From Siphonodentalium dalli (lineage: Eukaryota; Mollusca; Scaphopoda; Gadilida; Siphonodentaliidae): a stretch of 64,000 nucleotides of DNA. Made by a program: the position numbers and the translations under genes. Positions 11,030 to 21,974 of this stretch are shown here, one piece after another (position 1 is the stretch's first letter; every line of letters begins with the position of its first letter). Location of the stretch: positions 72,563,319 through 72,627,318 of the forward strand of contig CP136069.1 of assembly GCA_032622095.1 (NCBI GenBank), in the 5' to 3' direction. The notes below the pieces were generated by a model. It ran no database searches. It saw only the letters and a program-made list of their open reading frames with translations, and had not been told where the DNA came from.

Positions 11030-11640
11030 ATGGAGACTTCCATATAAGATGCACATTGATTTCAAACAACCAGATTTGATTGAAGACTTCTATATAAGAC
11101 TCACAAGAAATTTCAAGCAAAACTGGATTGCACTGAGGATTTCCATATAAGATGCACATAGAATTTCAAACAACCAGGATTAAAGATTAAGTTTTATTAG
11201 TTTTCTGTCAGTTTAACAGATCACGCAAATTGTGTTTTACAAATCTTTGCCTTACAACTGGATTAAAATTTACAATACTATACAAGGTACACATACAGGT
11301 TTTTAACTAACTAATTGTTTGTTTCCACTTTTGTGTTTGAAATATGTTTTCTAACAACAGGATTATTAGTTTTAATACCGTATAAGGTGCATATGCAGCC
11401 CTCAACCTAATGTGGCTGTATGAAGGATTAAATTTTATGTTTGGCATTCTGCCAGCATAAAAAATCATGTGAATTGTGTTTTAACAATTTCTCAAACAAC
11501 TGGATTAATAATTACAATACCATTCATACTTGTCAAAAACAGGAAAGATTATTATTAAAGACCATCATAGTTACAGGATTAAACCTTGATTCAGGAACAA
11601 AGAAGCTTCAAAAAAACTTAAAGCTCTGAATTTGACTGAG
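11030..11640 (+). repeat. Diverged local tandem repeats
   Basis: Three imperfect units of about 50 bp around 11035-11190 share 'ccatataagatgcaca' and 'atttcaaacaacca'. After that two units of about 240 bp share 'aattgtgttttaacaa', 'caactggatta' and 'acaatacta' (about 11190-11420 and 11425-11640). Confidence 0.7.
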
Positions 11641-11984
11641 GATTTATCAAGTCGTCTAATCAGCACATATATGTTGCTGCTGGTTTTTCATGGGATGAGA
11701 TTTCATGCCTTCCACGGCTATGGATAACTCATGGTTCAAGGCTTCCGGCCTTTAGCAGGCTGCTCAGATGTTACACACTAGTTTTCTGGGATTAAATCCT
11801 CACCGTTATTCTGAAACACTGTTAATCTGGTCAGGTTGCTGTTCTTCAGAGATTTTATTGGGATACCATTTCCTGTAAGAAGTAAAACAAATGTAAATGG
11901 ACTTTTCCACAGCTGTCACTCAAATAATTATTAACAAATATTTTCTACCAACCAGTGACTGAGCCGGTCGCATTCTGCTTTAAA

Positions 11985-12110
11985 ATTCTTTGTTCACCCT
12001 GATTTTTATATCTGCAGATACTCTCAGTGTTAAATTGCCTATATTCAGACAACTTTTTTGTTGCCAAATCATAATGTGCTGAAATTTCTATTTACACCGT
12101 GTTGTTGGAA
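11985..12110 (+). repeat. Duplicated 120-bp segment (partner 13105-13225)
   Basis: Shares 'attgcctatattcagacaac' and 'tttttgttgccaaatc' with 13105-13225 at high identity. A second pair, 'ttcacattgaagagagaaa', lies at about 12783 and 13071, so a longer duplication spans this region. Confidence 0.75.
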
Positions 12111-12175
12111 AATCATCCATGATGATAGCACTGTTTTTCATTTTGCATGACACTTGTGATAATTTTCACAATTAA

Positions 12176-12523
12176 CCCTTTCAGTGCCAAGTCCGATTTT
12201 TGTATCAAATCATATTTCCTTGATCATTTTTCAAATTTATTGATTATAATAATGTGATACATTGATGGGAAGAGCTCTCTAAGAGCTCTTCCCATCAATG
12301 TATCACATTATTATAATCAATAAATTTGAAAAATGATCAAGGAAATATGATTTGATACAAAAATCGGACTTGGCACTGAAAGGGTTAATTGTGAAAATTA
12401 TTGATGGGAAGAGCTCTCTAAGAGCTCTTCCCATCAATGTATCACATTATTATAATCAATAAATTTGAAAAATGATCAAGGAAATATGGGTGGATACAAA
12501 AATCGGACTTGGCACTGAAAGGG
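12176..12523. mobile_element. Rearranged TTAA-4 palindrome, three half-units
   Basis: TTAA at 12172-12175, 12385-12388 and 12524-12527. The first 209 bp are one complete TTAA-4 palindrome with a central GAAGAGCTC hairpin. After the middle TTAA come about 12 bp that are the reverse complement of the left genomic flank ('attgtgaaaattat'), then the central hairpin and one arm are repeated, ending in 'ctgaaaggg'. The pattern fits template switching at the hairpin. Confidence 0.85.
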
Positions 12524-12527
12524 TTAA

Positions 12528-13320
12528 AGGCGAAAAGAAAATATGTTCTCCAGTGTATTAACATAAGGACAAGTGCAGTTAAACTAATTAAACTATTTCT
12601 GCAGATGCCTTGTCTCCTAGCAACCATAGCTCCTCCCACTAGTGATTATGTGTGGGAAAGCTCCATTGGATGAGAGATATGGTTTGTTTTTATTTCTGTG
12701 GTTTATCAACGTTTCAGCCACTAGACCATATTACGACATTGTCAGTTTTACGGGTGGAGGATGACCGGACAGAGGGTTAATTTCACATTGAAGAGAGAAA
12801 ACTAAAGAAAATCTGAGAGAATGTTTATTCCTCCACTCAGGGGAGATGTTATGAGATAACTTTATTGCAATAAACATCCAAGTGTGGATAAGTTGCAAAG
12901 AAATACATTATGATATTGACACATTGAGGTATAGCATGAAATACCGAAAACAAAAATATATATAAATATACAAGATAGATAAATAATATATAACAATGTG
13001 ACATTATTGGTAGCAGAATGAGTGTTGTTTTTTCGCAGGTTTTATGGGTGGAGGCCACAGAGATTTCATTTCACATTGAAGAGAGAAATCTAAAACAAAC
13101 TCCGGGAGATTGTTCATCCTAATTTTGATATCTGCACATAGTTACAGTGCTAAATTGCCTATATTCAAACAACTTTTTTGTTGTCAAATCCTAATATACT
13201 GAAATTGCTATTTCTATAATGTACACCATTATACATGTATACAATTACATGATAAAAGACAGTAAGAATACATGTAACATGGCGTTATAGATTCATGCTC
13301 TCGGAACAAACATCAGTGCC
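12528..13320. other. Unassigned, with one duplicated segment
   Basis: Apart from the partner segment at 13105-13225, nothing is recognised. There is an AT-rich run with 'atatataaatata' near 12955. Confidence 0.4.
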
Positions 13321-13328
13321 GTTTTTCG

Positions 13329-13435
13329 GAGAAAGCTTTCCGATTAATGGCAACAAGCCATATTTCCAACTAAGTCCTGAATAGTTACCCATAATTCTGC
13401 TGTGGTTAAGGAGTCGATTATTTAGGGTATTACTG
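13329..13435. mobile_element. TA-hairpin MITE, right arm only
   Basis: Runs from 'aaagctttccgattaatgg' to 'tttagggtattactg'. The left arm is absent and no TA follows directly (TGTG). Confidence 0.85.
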
Positions 13436-13744
13436 TGTGTGATCATTCAACCCTTTCTGTACTTAATACCCATTCAAAATTGGTAACTTGACCTCCCCTT
13501 AAAATGACTTGTATCTATAGCATTTCATTTTCTTCTGACATGAATCATGCCTTTTTTAATTTATATTGAATGCTCTCAAGTGACAAATTTTCAACGGGGA
13601 TTTCCATGCAAATCTGCGGAGCAAAACTTACAGAGTTGCAAATACTTTTGAGTGTGGCTGGTGTCGTATTGAAAACAATATGTATTTATCTGGTGGGTCC
13701 ACTCCGAACTCTTTCCATTATAATGTTGGTGTAATTTTTAACAA

Positions 13745-14655
13745 GAGCTACGCTGGGCGTGCAATATACGCCCTCTCTTGGGTCGGCGGAAACTGGTAAA
13801 AAAGGGGCATAACTCTGGTAACCAAATTATCATTGAATCCGATAAGCTCTAGTAAAGTTATCATCCGGACAACAAATTTCAGGGATTTTCTAAGTCAAAT
13901 TACGTCAAATAAGGGCCATAACTCCGGTGAAAATTGGCGGACGGAACCCAAATTCGAACTTGAGCTGTCTTTTCTCCTAATAAACCCACATACCAAATTT
14001 GATTGAAATCGGTTCACTCCAACTAAAGTTATCATCCGGACAACAAATTTCAGGGATTTTCTAAGTCAAATTACGTCAAAAAAGGGGCCATAACTCTCGC
14101 AAAAATTATCAGATTAAAACGAAATTCGGACTTGAGCTGTATTTCGATATATGTAATCCACAAAAAAACGGGTTTTGCGTATAAACATTCCAAAATCGAG
14201 TTATCATCCGGAAACCAAAAAACATAAGAAAAACTGAATTTTCGGAGTCGAAAAAGGGGCATAACTCTGCCAAAAATGGTCGGACAGAACCCAAGTTCGA
14301 ACTTGACCTGTGTTTTGGTGGGAGAAAGTAATATACCAAATTTGGATTCATTCCGATAAACTGTACTAAAGTTATCATCCGGACAACAAATTTCAAGGAT
14401 TTTCTAAGTCAAAAAACATCAAATAAGGGGCATAACTCCGGTGAAAATTGGCGGGCGGAACCCAAATTCGAACTTGAACTTACTTTTCGGCTAATAAACC
14501 CACATACCAAATTTTATTAAATTTGGTTGACTCTAACTAAAGTTATCATCCGGACAACAGGTTAACGGACGGACGGACGGACGGACGGACGGCTCGACGG
14601 ACGGACGGACGGACAGACCAATACTATAATACGGCCTTTTTTTCAAAAGGGCGTA
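13745..14655 (+). mobile_element. Multi-unit element with (ACGG)n and hairpin tail
   Basis: The head is 'acaagagctacgctgggcg' with 'atatacgccct'. Five core units of about 170 bp follow, each with 'gttatcatccggacaac', 'ggggcataactc' and 'accaaatttgatt'. Next come an (ACGG)n stretch at about 14561-14620 and the tail 'tacggcctttttttc' with 'agggcgtataa'. The head word ATACGCCCT is the inverse of the tail word AGGGCGTAT. The layout resembles core-repeat elements reported from bivalves; exact class not established. Confidence 0.75.
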
Positions 14656-14659
14656 TAAA

Positions 14660-15335
14660 AAGTGTTGCAATTCCAGAAAAAAATTCTCAAAAATAAATTT
14701 ATTGGAACATTTTTTATTATTTACCTAAATATGACTGTTCAATGAAAAACCTGCTTTAATTCCCAGACAGCTTCATACATTACTTTTGTCCCAGAGATTT
14801 GCATAGAAATCCCTATTCAAAATTGGTCATTTCACGTCCCTCATTTCCACTGATAAGAGTCTAATGAAATACAAATTGCACACCTTAAATACCATGAGTA
14901 CCTTTAAGGTGGTGATAGCAGTTGAATATTCAATAGTTGGCTTGACATTGCAGCCCTCTTAAATTCTTTATTAAATTCATATTTTTTATTGTCATTTCCG
15001 GCCATCAATATAATGTTGAACAAATAACTGCTATTACAGTCTAGTGTACAACTCTTAACACAAGACAGTTCAAGGAGGAACCCTGATAATAAAACACAAA
15101 AGTTACCAAGAAATAACAATGACACATTGAGAGAGAACAGTATGGCCTTGCTCATAATGCATAGGTCGACACATTGCAGTCACATTACAAATAAACGTGC
15201 ACACTCCAGCGAGCATGAATAATTAGCACCATGACTCACACCATTATCATCTGACCATTCAATCAATGGTGCACTTAACTCTCATGCTGCCAGGTATCAT
15301 CAGTCGTCAAACAGGCAGATCTTGGAGGCAGGGAC
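14660..15335. other. Unassigned sequence
   Basis: No repeat or gene recognised between the (ACGG)n element and the 30-bp minisatellite. Confidence 0.4.
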
Positions 15336-15339
15336 CAGC

Positions 15340-16215
15340 GAAATAGAACAGGACCAGCCTAGAGGTTTTAAATAGAGCAGGGACCAGCCTGGAGGTTTTC
15401 AATATAGCAGGGACCAGCCTAGAGGCTTTAAATAGAGCAGGACCAGCCTAGAGGCTTTAAATAGAGCAGGGACCAGCCTAGAGGCTTTAAATAGAGCAGG
15501 GACCAGCCTAGAGGTTTTAAATAGAGCAGGGACCAGCCTAGAGGCTTTAAATAGAGCAGGGACCAGCCTAGAGGCTTTAAATAGAGCAATGACCAGCCTA
15601 GAGGCTTTAAATAGAGCAGGGACCAGCCTAGAGGTTTTAAATAGAATAGGAGAGAGACCACCCTAGATAGCTTAAAGAGAGCACGAGCCAGCCAAGAGGT
15701 TTTAAAATTTAAATAGAGCAGGGACCAGCCTAGAGGTTTTAAAGAGAATAGGGATCAGCCTTGAGGTTTTAAATAGAGTAAGGACAATTTTAAGCTGCCC
15801 AGAGGTTTTAAACAGAATACGGCAGGGACCCGCCTACAACTTTCAAATAAAGAAGGGACCAGTCTAGAGGTTTCTAATAGAGCAAGGACCAGCCTAAATG
15901 TTTGAAATAAAATAGGGCCGAAACCAGCTTTTAAATAGAGCAGGGATCAGTCTAGAGGTTTTAAAAAGAATATGGCAAAGACCACCATATAGGTTTTAAA
16001 TAAATCAGGGACCAGCGTAGAGGTTTTAAATAGAGCAAGGACAATTTTAAGCCTAGAAGTTTTAAATAGAATAGGGCAAGGACCAGCCTAGATGTTTTAA
16101 ATAAAGCAGGGACCAAGTCTAGAGTTTTATAATAGAGCAGGGAACAGCCTAAAACTTTTAAATAGAGTAGGGACCAGTCTAGAGGTTTCTAATAGACAGG
16201 GTCCAGCCTCTAAAA
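15340..16215 (+). repeat. 30-bp minisatellite, core GACCAGCCTAGAGG
   Basis: The unit is a GCTTTAAATAGAGCAGGGAC half followed by CAGCCTAGAG. Units are almost identical at 15430-15640 and increasingly diverged toward 16215, with insertions such as 'aggacaattttaagc'. The open frame on the minus strand (15428-15661, repeat LLYLKPLGWS) exists only because 30 is divisible by 3. Confidence 0.95.
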
Positions 16216-16615
16216 TGACCTTGAATATACGCAAGTTGGCTTTTTTTTTTTTTAATATAAATATATACTATGTGTAGAATATGATTAACAATGGCAATCT
16301 CAAATGACTTCCCTGTCAAGTAAATTTTGGGCTTAAGTTAGTTAGAATGTACTGCCATCCTCCCCCTTTACCCACCCACTCTGACAGGTTTATTTCATAT
16401 AGTGTTCTTGAAATGTGTCTTTCCGTGGTGTGAATCTTTTGGTATGCCCGTTATTTAGTAAAGGTGATTTTGACTAAATAAAGAGCCTAATAGAGTTATA
16501 TTTCTTTGAAAAAACTCAAAACTTTGGGCGACGACAGGGAAGTCGCATGATATACTCATAGACTCCCTATGGGAGACTCACATATTATTTTTTTTCAGAG
16601 AACCTTCACTGCAGT
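16216..16615. other. Unassigned sequence
   Basis: Contains a T-run at about 16240 and no recognised repeat or gene. Confidence 0.4.
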
Positions 16616-16700
16616 AGATCTACTGCGTGGGGTAGCACCACTAATTTCGCCCTCTGGTGACCTCATTCTGCAAATGTCAGACAAACTATACCTGTAATTT
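16616..16700 (+). mobile_element. G element, terminal fragment
   Basis: 'ggggtagcaccactaatttc' and 'gacctcattctgcaaatg' with 'tcagacaaactat' match the right end of the family. Confidence 0.7.
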
Positions 16701-16703
16701 TAA

Positions 16704-16984
16704 CAAGAGCATCGCTTGGGCATGGCAAAATATGATCGTTATAATTTCAATATTGGCCCATAATGACCTGTATTTTGGGCTAGTAAACTCACATACCAAA
16801 TTTCCTTCCATTCAGATCAGACTTACTATTAGTTCTCATCCGGAAACGAAAATCAAGTGCAAATTCTAACAAAAAGGGTCATAACTCTGGTGAAAATTGA
16901 CGGGCGGAACCCAAATTCGAACTTGACCTGTATTTTGGGCCAGTAAACTCACATACCAAATTTCATTCCATTCAGTTCAGACTT
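16704..16984 (+). repeat. Multi-unit element, truncated head and units
   Basis: Head 'aacaagagcatcgcttgggc', then two partial units with 'cataactctggtgaaaattg' and 'cccaaattcgaacttg'. It is cut at about 16984 where a TTAA-5 end begins. Confidence 0.7.
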
Positions 16985-17088
16985 CAGTTTACAATGTCAA
17001 GGTACATATTGTTAGGCCAATGCATTCGCTTATATATATGCGAGGTGACCTATGGGCAAAATTTCAGGAAGCTCCAGTCATGCAAGGG
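16985..17088 (+). mobile_element. TTAA-5 element, 3' part
   Basis: Has 'gttaggccaatgcattc', half a hairpin cassette, 'aaaatttcaggaagctcc' and 'agtcatgcaaggg', then TTAA at 17089-17092. The left terminus is missing. Confidence 0.75.
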
Positions 17089-17092
17089 TTAA

Positions 17093-17350
17093 GTGGTCTT
17101 TCTTATGTTGTTTTTGACAGGTTGTACCAAATAGACTACCACTAACTCCAAAATTGTAAGAAATAACGGACATTGGGTGGTAGTGTGACATCAGGTGGTC
17201 GATCATGTCAAATTGTCTTTGGTCTTAGGCTCCTCCCCTGACCATCTAAAGCTCAAACGTGCACCCAGTTGGACGGAAAGATTGACAGACCAATAACATA
17301 ATACGTCCCGTATGAAAATGACACCTTTAAAATATTGTTTATTTGGTGAT
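17093..17350. other. Short unassigned stretch
   Basis: Includes 'attgacagaccaataacata' and 'atacgtcccg', resembling the tail of multi-unit elements, but without body. Confidence 0.35.
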
Positions 17351-17354
17351 TTAA

Positions 17355-17676
17355 AGAGAAACACTCCGGTAGGGTGATCAAATAGAAATGGAGAATAATC
17401 TTGTTCAAAGTGGTTATTTTTACAAATATTTTATCCAAAATGAGAACACACACCGTCATTCTTATATGTTAACTAAATGCAGTGACTCTCGATGGCGAAA
17501 TTATTTTCGTTATAGTTTATCGCCGATAAATGCATCCCGAATCAAGCATAGTTCAGGCGATGTTTTCTATGGAGTGGTACGGTCAATTTGCTTCAGATTT
17601 TCGGCACTGTTACTAGCATAGCGCCTGAATACTAACTGATCAGTTTTATGCACCTGAACAAGTTCATAATATGTCT
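17355..17676 (+). mobile_element. TTAA-8 element, 322 bp
   Basis: TTAA at 17351-17354 and 17677-17680. Left end AGAGAAACACTCCGG, right end 'cataatatgtct'. Two other copies (23702-24054 reversed, 25431-25803) share 'gaacacacaccgt', 'cagtgactctcgatggcg' and 'ctatggagtggtacggtc'. The TTAA flanks are recurrent; inverted terminal similarity is only a few bases. Confidence 0.8.
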
Positions 17677-17828
17677 TTAACATTCAAAGACTTTCCAACT
17701 GCTTTGACCTACTCGATTTCAGAATGGCCTATGCAATCATAACTGGGAATGTCATTAGAACCTAAAGGCTGAAGCATTCAGGAAAATTTTCAACAGACTT
17801 GGATTTTCCAATATCAGTTCGATGTATA

Positions 17829-18435
17829 CAGTGATGCCCGAAGTATATGACCCTTTAACCCTTTTTAATACCCAACAGAATGGCCCTGTGCCAATGCATT
17901 CTCTTATATATGCGAGTCGACCATAGGTCGCCTCGCATATATAAGAGAATGCATTGGCTTAACACATTAAAAATTATAAAATTGTTAAAGAATGTAAGAA
18001 AAAATGGTAAAAAGTGTTAAAAAAGATTTTTTTTTAGGCCAATGCATTCTCTTATATATGCGAGGCGACCTATGGTCGACTCGCATATATAAGAGAATGC
18101 ATTGGCACAGGGCATAACTATAACCATCACAATGTGGTCAATGAGCCGGTTCCAATGATATCCATATTTGTATGGTTTTATTGAGACAGACCGAAGATAT
18201 TTTAGGCTGTTGAAGCTTTATTTGGCCGGTTTTGGCCGGTTTGTTGGCTAAAGGGTTAACCACAGTAGAATTATGGGAAATTTGTCAGTATTTAGTCGGA
18301 AATAATGAATCGTTGCCATTCAACGGGAGAGCTTTCCAATGAATGGCAGCAAGCCATATTTCCAACTAAATCCTGAAAAATTTCCCATTATTCTGCTGTG
18401 GTTTAGGGGTCGATTATCTATATAGGACATTACTG
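17829..18435. mobile_element. TA-hairpin MITE interrupted by TTAA-2
   Basis: Left piece 17829-17858 (CAGTGATGCCCGAAGTATAT) and right piece 18260-18435, flanked by TA. The insertion is at the MITE's own 'cctttaaccacag' TTAA, and the uninterrupted version is visible in sister copies. Confidence 0.92.
17859..18255 (-). mobile_element. TTAA-2 element, 397 bp, nested in MITE
   Basis: TTAA at 17855-17858 and 18256-18259. Reverse orientation relative to 33396-33785. Ends CCCTTTTTAATACCCAACAG and 'ttgttggctaaaggg'. Two mutually inverted hairpin cassettes lie at 17890-17958 and 18039-18106. One flank holds 'ggccggttttggccggttt'. Non-coding. Confidence 0.93.
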
Positions 18436-18569
18436 TAGTTATCCAAGCTTGAATCTCTTGTGTCATAGATTGTTGCATTCCGTTGTGATTTAGAGTTTTT
18501 TGCTCCCACATTCCTTTGTGCTGCTGCAATAATTGCATGATTCCTCGCCTGCATCAGCCTGATTAATGC

Positions 18570-18708
18570 CGCAGAGGAAGATAATTTACTCAAAGAATCT
18601 AATTGCTCTCTGATAAATCTTATCTCCCCCTGATCTTCCTAGTTTTAAGATGCAGTGGCATTGTTAAGATGCTGTCACTGGTATCATGCAGACTATGGGA
18701 CCCCAATA
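18570..18708 (+). repeat. Unexpanded paralogue of the 19-bp satellite locus
   Basis: 'ttatctccccctgatcttcc' is followed by only about two 19-bp units ('ttaagatgcagtggcat') and then 'atcatgcagactatggga'. The same left and right flanks border the expanded array at 19225-20405, so this is the same sequence before, or without, expansion. Confidence 0.85.
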
Positions 18709-18990
18709 CTAACCTTTTCTATACTGAATTGATTCTCCCAACGGGTTATAGAAGTACAGTAATACCCTAAATAATAACTCCTTAACCACAGAAGAATTAT
18801 GGGTAATTTTTTAGGATTTAGTCGGAATTATGGATTGTTGCCATTCATCGGAAAGCTCTCAGTGAGACTATTCCGATGAATGGCAACAAGCCATATATCC
18901 GACTAAATCCTGAAAAATTACCCATAATTCTGCTGTGGTTAAGGAGTCGATTATTTAGGTCATTACTGTATACATAGGAATGGTTTACCT
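18709..18990 (+). mobile_element. TTAA-6 fragment carrying a MITE
   Basis: 'taaccttttctatactgaat' and 'ggttatagaagta' form the left end, then a complete TA-hairpin MITE, then 'tacataggaatggttt'. Sister copies read 'agtatacattggaatgg' without interruption, showing that the MITE duplicated TA. Confidence 0.85.
18757..18968. mobile_element. TA-hairpin MITE, full length 212 bp
   Basis: CAGTAATACCC at the left and GGTCATTACTG at the right, with TA on each side (18755-18756, 18969-18970). Inserted in TTAA-6. Confidence 0.95.
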
Positions 18991-19225
18991 CATTTATACA
19001 TTATATCTTCTGCAAATTAAGGGATAACAGACTGAACAAAAGGGAAAAAGTAACTAAAATCAATGTTAATTTGAGACTATAATTACTTCCCAGAAGATGA
19101 GGCCAAAGCAGAAAGAGATCCCCAGAGGGTGAATTTGGTGATGCTAGTCCGCTGAGCTGAGAGGGGTAGCATCTCTAAATTCACCCTCTGTGGACCTCAT
19201 TCTGCAAATGTCAGACACACTATTT
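18985..19225 (+). mobile_element. G element, partial
   Basis: Has 'tatcttctgcaaattaaggg', 'cccagaagatgaggcc', 'ccccagagggtgaatttgg', the hairpin partner 'aattcaccctctgtggacc' and 'gtcagacacactattt'. Confidence 0.8.
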
Positions 19226-19284
19226 GCTCAAAGCATCTAATTGCTCTCTGTTAAATCATACCTCCCCCTGCTTTCCTTAGCATT

Positions 19285-20390
19285 AAGATACAGTGGCATC
19301 ATTAAAATGCAGTGGCATCATTAAAATGCAGTGGTATCATTAAAATGCTGTGGTATCATTAAGATGCAGTGGAATCATTAAGATGCAGTGGAATCATTAA
19401 TATGCAGTGGTATCATTAGAAAGCAGTGGTATCATTAAGATGTGGTGGTATAATTCAGATGCAGTGGTATCATTAAGTTGCAGTGGTATCATTAAGTTGC
19501 AGTGGTATCATTAAGATGCAGTGGTATCATTAAGAAGCAGTGGTATCATTAAGATGCAGTGGTATAATTCACATGCAGTGGTATCATTAAGAAGCAGTGG
19601 TATCATTAAGATGCAGTGGTATCATTAAGAAGCAGTGGTATTATTAAGATGCAGTGGTATAATTCACATGCAGTGGTATCATTAAAAAGCAGTGGTATCA
19701 TTAAGATGCAGTGGTATCATTAAGAAGCATTGGTATCATTAAGATGCAGTTGTATAATTCAGATGCAATGGTATCATTAAGATGTAGTGGTATCATTACA
19801 ATGCAGTGGTATCATTAAGATGCAATGGTATCATTAAGATGCAGTGGCATCATTACAATGTAGTGGTATCATTAAAAAGCAGTGGTATCATTAAGATGCA
19901 ATGGTATCATTAAGATGCAGTGGCATCATTACAATGTAGTGGTATCATTAAAAAGCAGTGGTATCATTAAGATGCAGTGGTATCATTTAGATGCAATGGT
20001 ATCATTAAGATGCAGTGGCATCATTACAATGTAGTGGTATCATTAAAAAGCAGTGGTATCATTAAGATGCAGTGGTATCATTAAGATGCAATGGTATCAT
20101 TAAGATGCAGTGGCATCATTACAATGTAGTGGTATCATTAAAAAGCAGTGGTATCATTAAGATGCAGTGGTATCATTAATATGTAATGGTATCATTAGGA
20201 TGCAGTATATCATTAAGATGCAGTGGTATCATTAAGATGTAGTGTATCATTAAGATGCAGTGGTATCATTAAGATGCAGTGGTATCATTAAGATGCAATG
20301 GTATCATTAAGATGCAATGGTATCATTACGGTGCAGTGGTATAATTAATATGCAGGGCTATCATTAAGATGCAGTGCTATCATGCAGACC
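19285..20390 (+). repeat. 19-bp satellite, about 58 units
   Basis: Unit ATCATTAAGATGCAGTGGT. Variants ('aatgtagtgg', 'aaaaagcagtgg', 'atgcagtggcatcattacaa') recur in order. The 'cattacaatg' marker sits at 19851, 19927, 20022 and 20117, that is 76, 95 and 95 bp apart, showing higher-order units of 4-5 monomers in the younger part. Confidence 0.97.
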
Positions 20391-20407
20391 ATGGGACTCC
20401 AATATTA

Positions 20408-20815
20408 ACCCTTTCTATGCTAAATAGATTCTCCCACCAGTTATAAAAGTATCATATATAGGAATATTTTATTATTCATTGGGGGAGGTCAGGTTAAAAA
20501 TTAGCTGACGACAGTAAGACAAAAAGATACTATAAGTTTTGAAGGATTACTGTTATTATTAATTGGCGTGAAATGTTCAATTAACTGAACAAAATATTTT
20601 CAGCAGGTTGGTTCAGGCGATTGTGGATATTAATGGGATATTATTGGTTAGAGATAATAACATTTTTGATGTAGATTATGATTATGGTGGTAAACTTGCT
20701 TTAAAACTGAAATATGTATATCTCAACCCAATTCACCTTCATCTTAAAATGGTTAAATCTACTATGAAGGGGAAAATTCAGACTTATTATCTGAACATTT
20801 CCTAAGGGAACTACT
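20408..20815 (+). mobile_element. TTAA-6 element with unknown insert, right end lost
   Basis: TTAA at 20404-20407, then CCCTTTCTATGCTAAATAG. The family 3' text 'cttattatctgaacatttcc' is near 20785, but the terminal 'agtatagaaaggg' is absent; the 29-bp minisatellite begins instead. About 20600-20770 does not match other copies. Confidence 0.75.
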
Positions 20816-21315
20816 TTATTAAGGAACCAGCCTAGATGTTTCATCAGACTGGGAACCAGCCTAGAGGTTTTATCAGACTGGGAACCAGTCTAGAGGTTTT
20901 ATCAGACTGGGAACCAGCCTAGAGGTTTCATCAGACTGGGAACCAGCCTAGAGGTTTTATCAGACTTGGAACCAGCCTAGAGGTTTTATCAGACTGGGAA
21001 CCAGCCTGGAGGTTTTATCAGACTGGGAACCAGCCTAGAGGTTTCATCAGACTGGGAACCAGCCTAGAGATTTCATCAGACTGGGAACCATCCTAGAGGT
21101 TTTATCAGACTGGGAACTAGCCTAGAGGTTTCATCAGATTGGGAACCAGCCTAGAGGTTTTATCAGACTTGGAACCAGCCTAGAGGTTTTATCAGACTGG
21201 GAACTAGCCTGGAGGTTTTATAAGACTGGGAACCATCCAAGAGGTTTCATAATACTGGGAACCAGCCTAGAGGTTTCATCAGAGTGGGAACAATTCTAGA
21301 GGTTTCAGACTAGCA
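20816..21315 (+). repeat. 29-bp minisatellite, core GAACCAGCCTAGAGG
   Basis: About 17 units of GGGAACCAGCCTAGAGGTTT plus TATCAGACT. It shares the ACCAGCCTAGAGGTTT core with the array at 15340-16215, but the rest of the unit differs. Confidence 0.97.
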
Positions 21316-21965
21316 ACCAATCATAGTTTTTCTTAGTCACATAGAAGTTTTTCAATCCAAACCTCAACAATGATTCATACATCCAGTATATGTTCAACAA
21401 ACAAAATCCTAGCTAACTTAATCAACAAACTCATCCGAATTTCACCAATTTAGTGCATCAAACCGATCAGTCCTGTCAATGACAGGATGCGAATAAATCG
21501 GGACGTTTTGAGTGTCATCGGGAATTGCATGAATGCCTGCAAAGCATCCTCATCCTTTAAAATTTCCATTAGTTAAAGCCAGTATCGACAAATATTGAAG
21601 AGAAACTCATTAAATCCCCAAAATAAGATTTACTGCAGGGAGGATGCAGCTCGGCCGTGCATAATTGAGAAAATAAATTGCATCGCGGCATCATCACCCC
21701 AAATTGGGGCACTCAATACTACACTCGATCCATCAATATAAATCAAAACTGCATTCTGTGTCACGAGTTACGGGAATCCCATTCATCCGACGACCTTATT
21801 TCAGCAACTTCTTGGGGCTTGTAATTGAGTTCAGTGGGGGTACCAGTATAAAACAAATTTCGACTTCAGCTGAGGCAAGTATGAACCAATATACTAACAG
21901 ACTCAATTTAGGGTGGAAGAGAATGAATTCACGAAGCTGAAAGATCTGTTTTTAAAAGATGACTA
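21316..21965. other. Low-copy island
   Basis: Contains 'caaattggggcactcaat', which has relatives at about 24413 ('aggccactcaatct') and 26973 ('caaattgggccactgagg'). Several CpGs, no known transposon and no gene-like frame. Confidence 0.35.
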
Positions 21966-21974
21966 CTAATTTAA

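Noticed and set aside
13453-13490. 'aaccctttctgtacttaata' as a TTAA-6 start
   Set aside because: It is preceded by 'attc' and not TTAA, and the following text does not match the family.
15428-15661. Open frame with a 10-residue repeat (LLYLKPLGWS)
   Set aside because: It is the translation of a 30-bp minisatellite; openness follows from period divisible by three.
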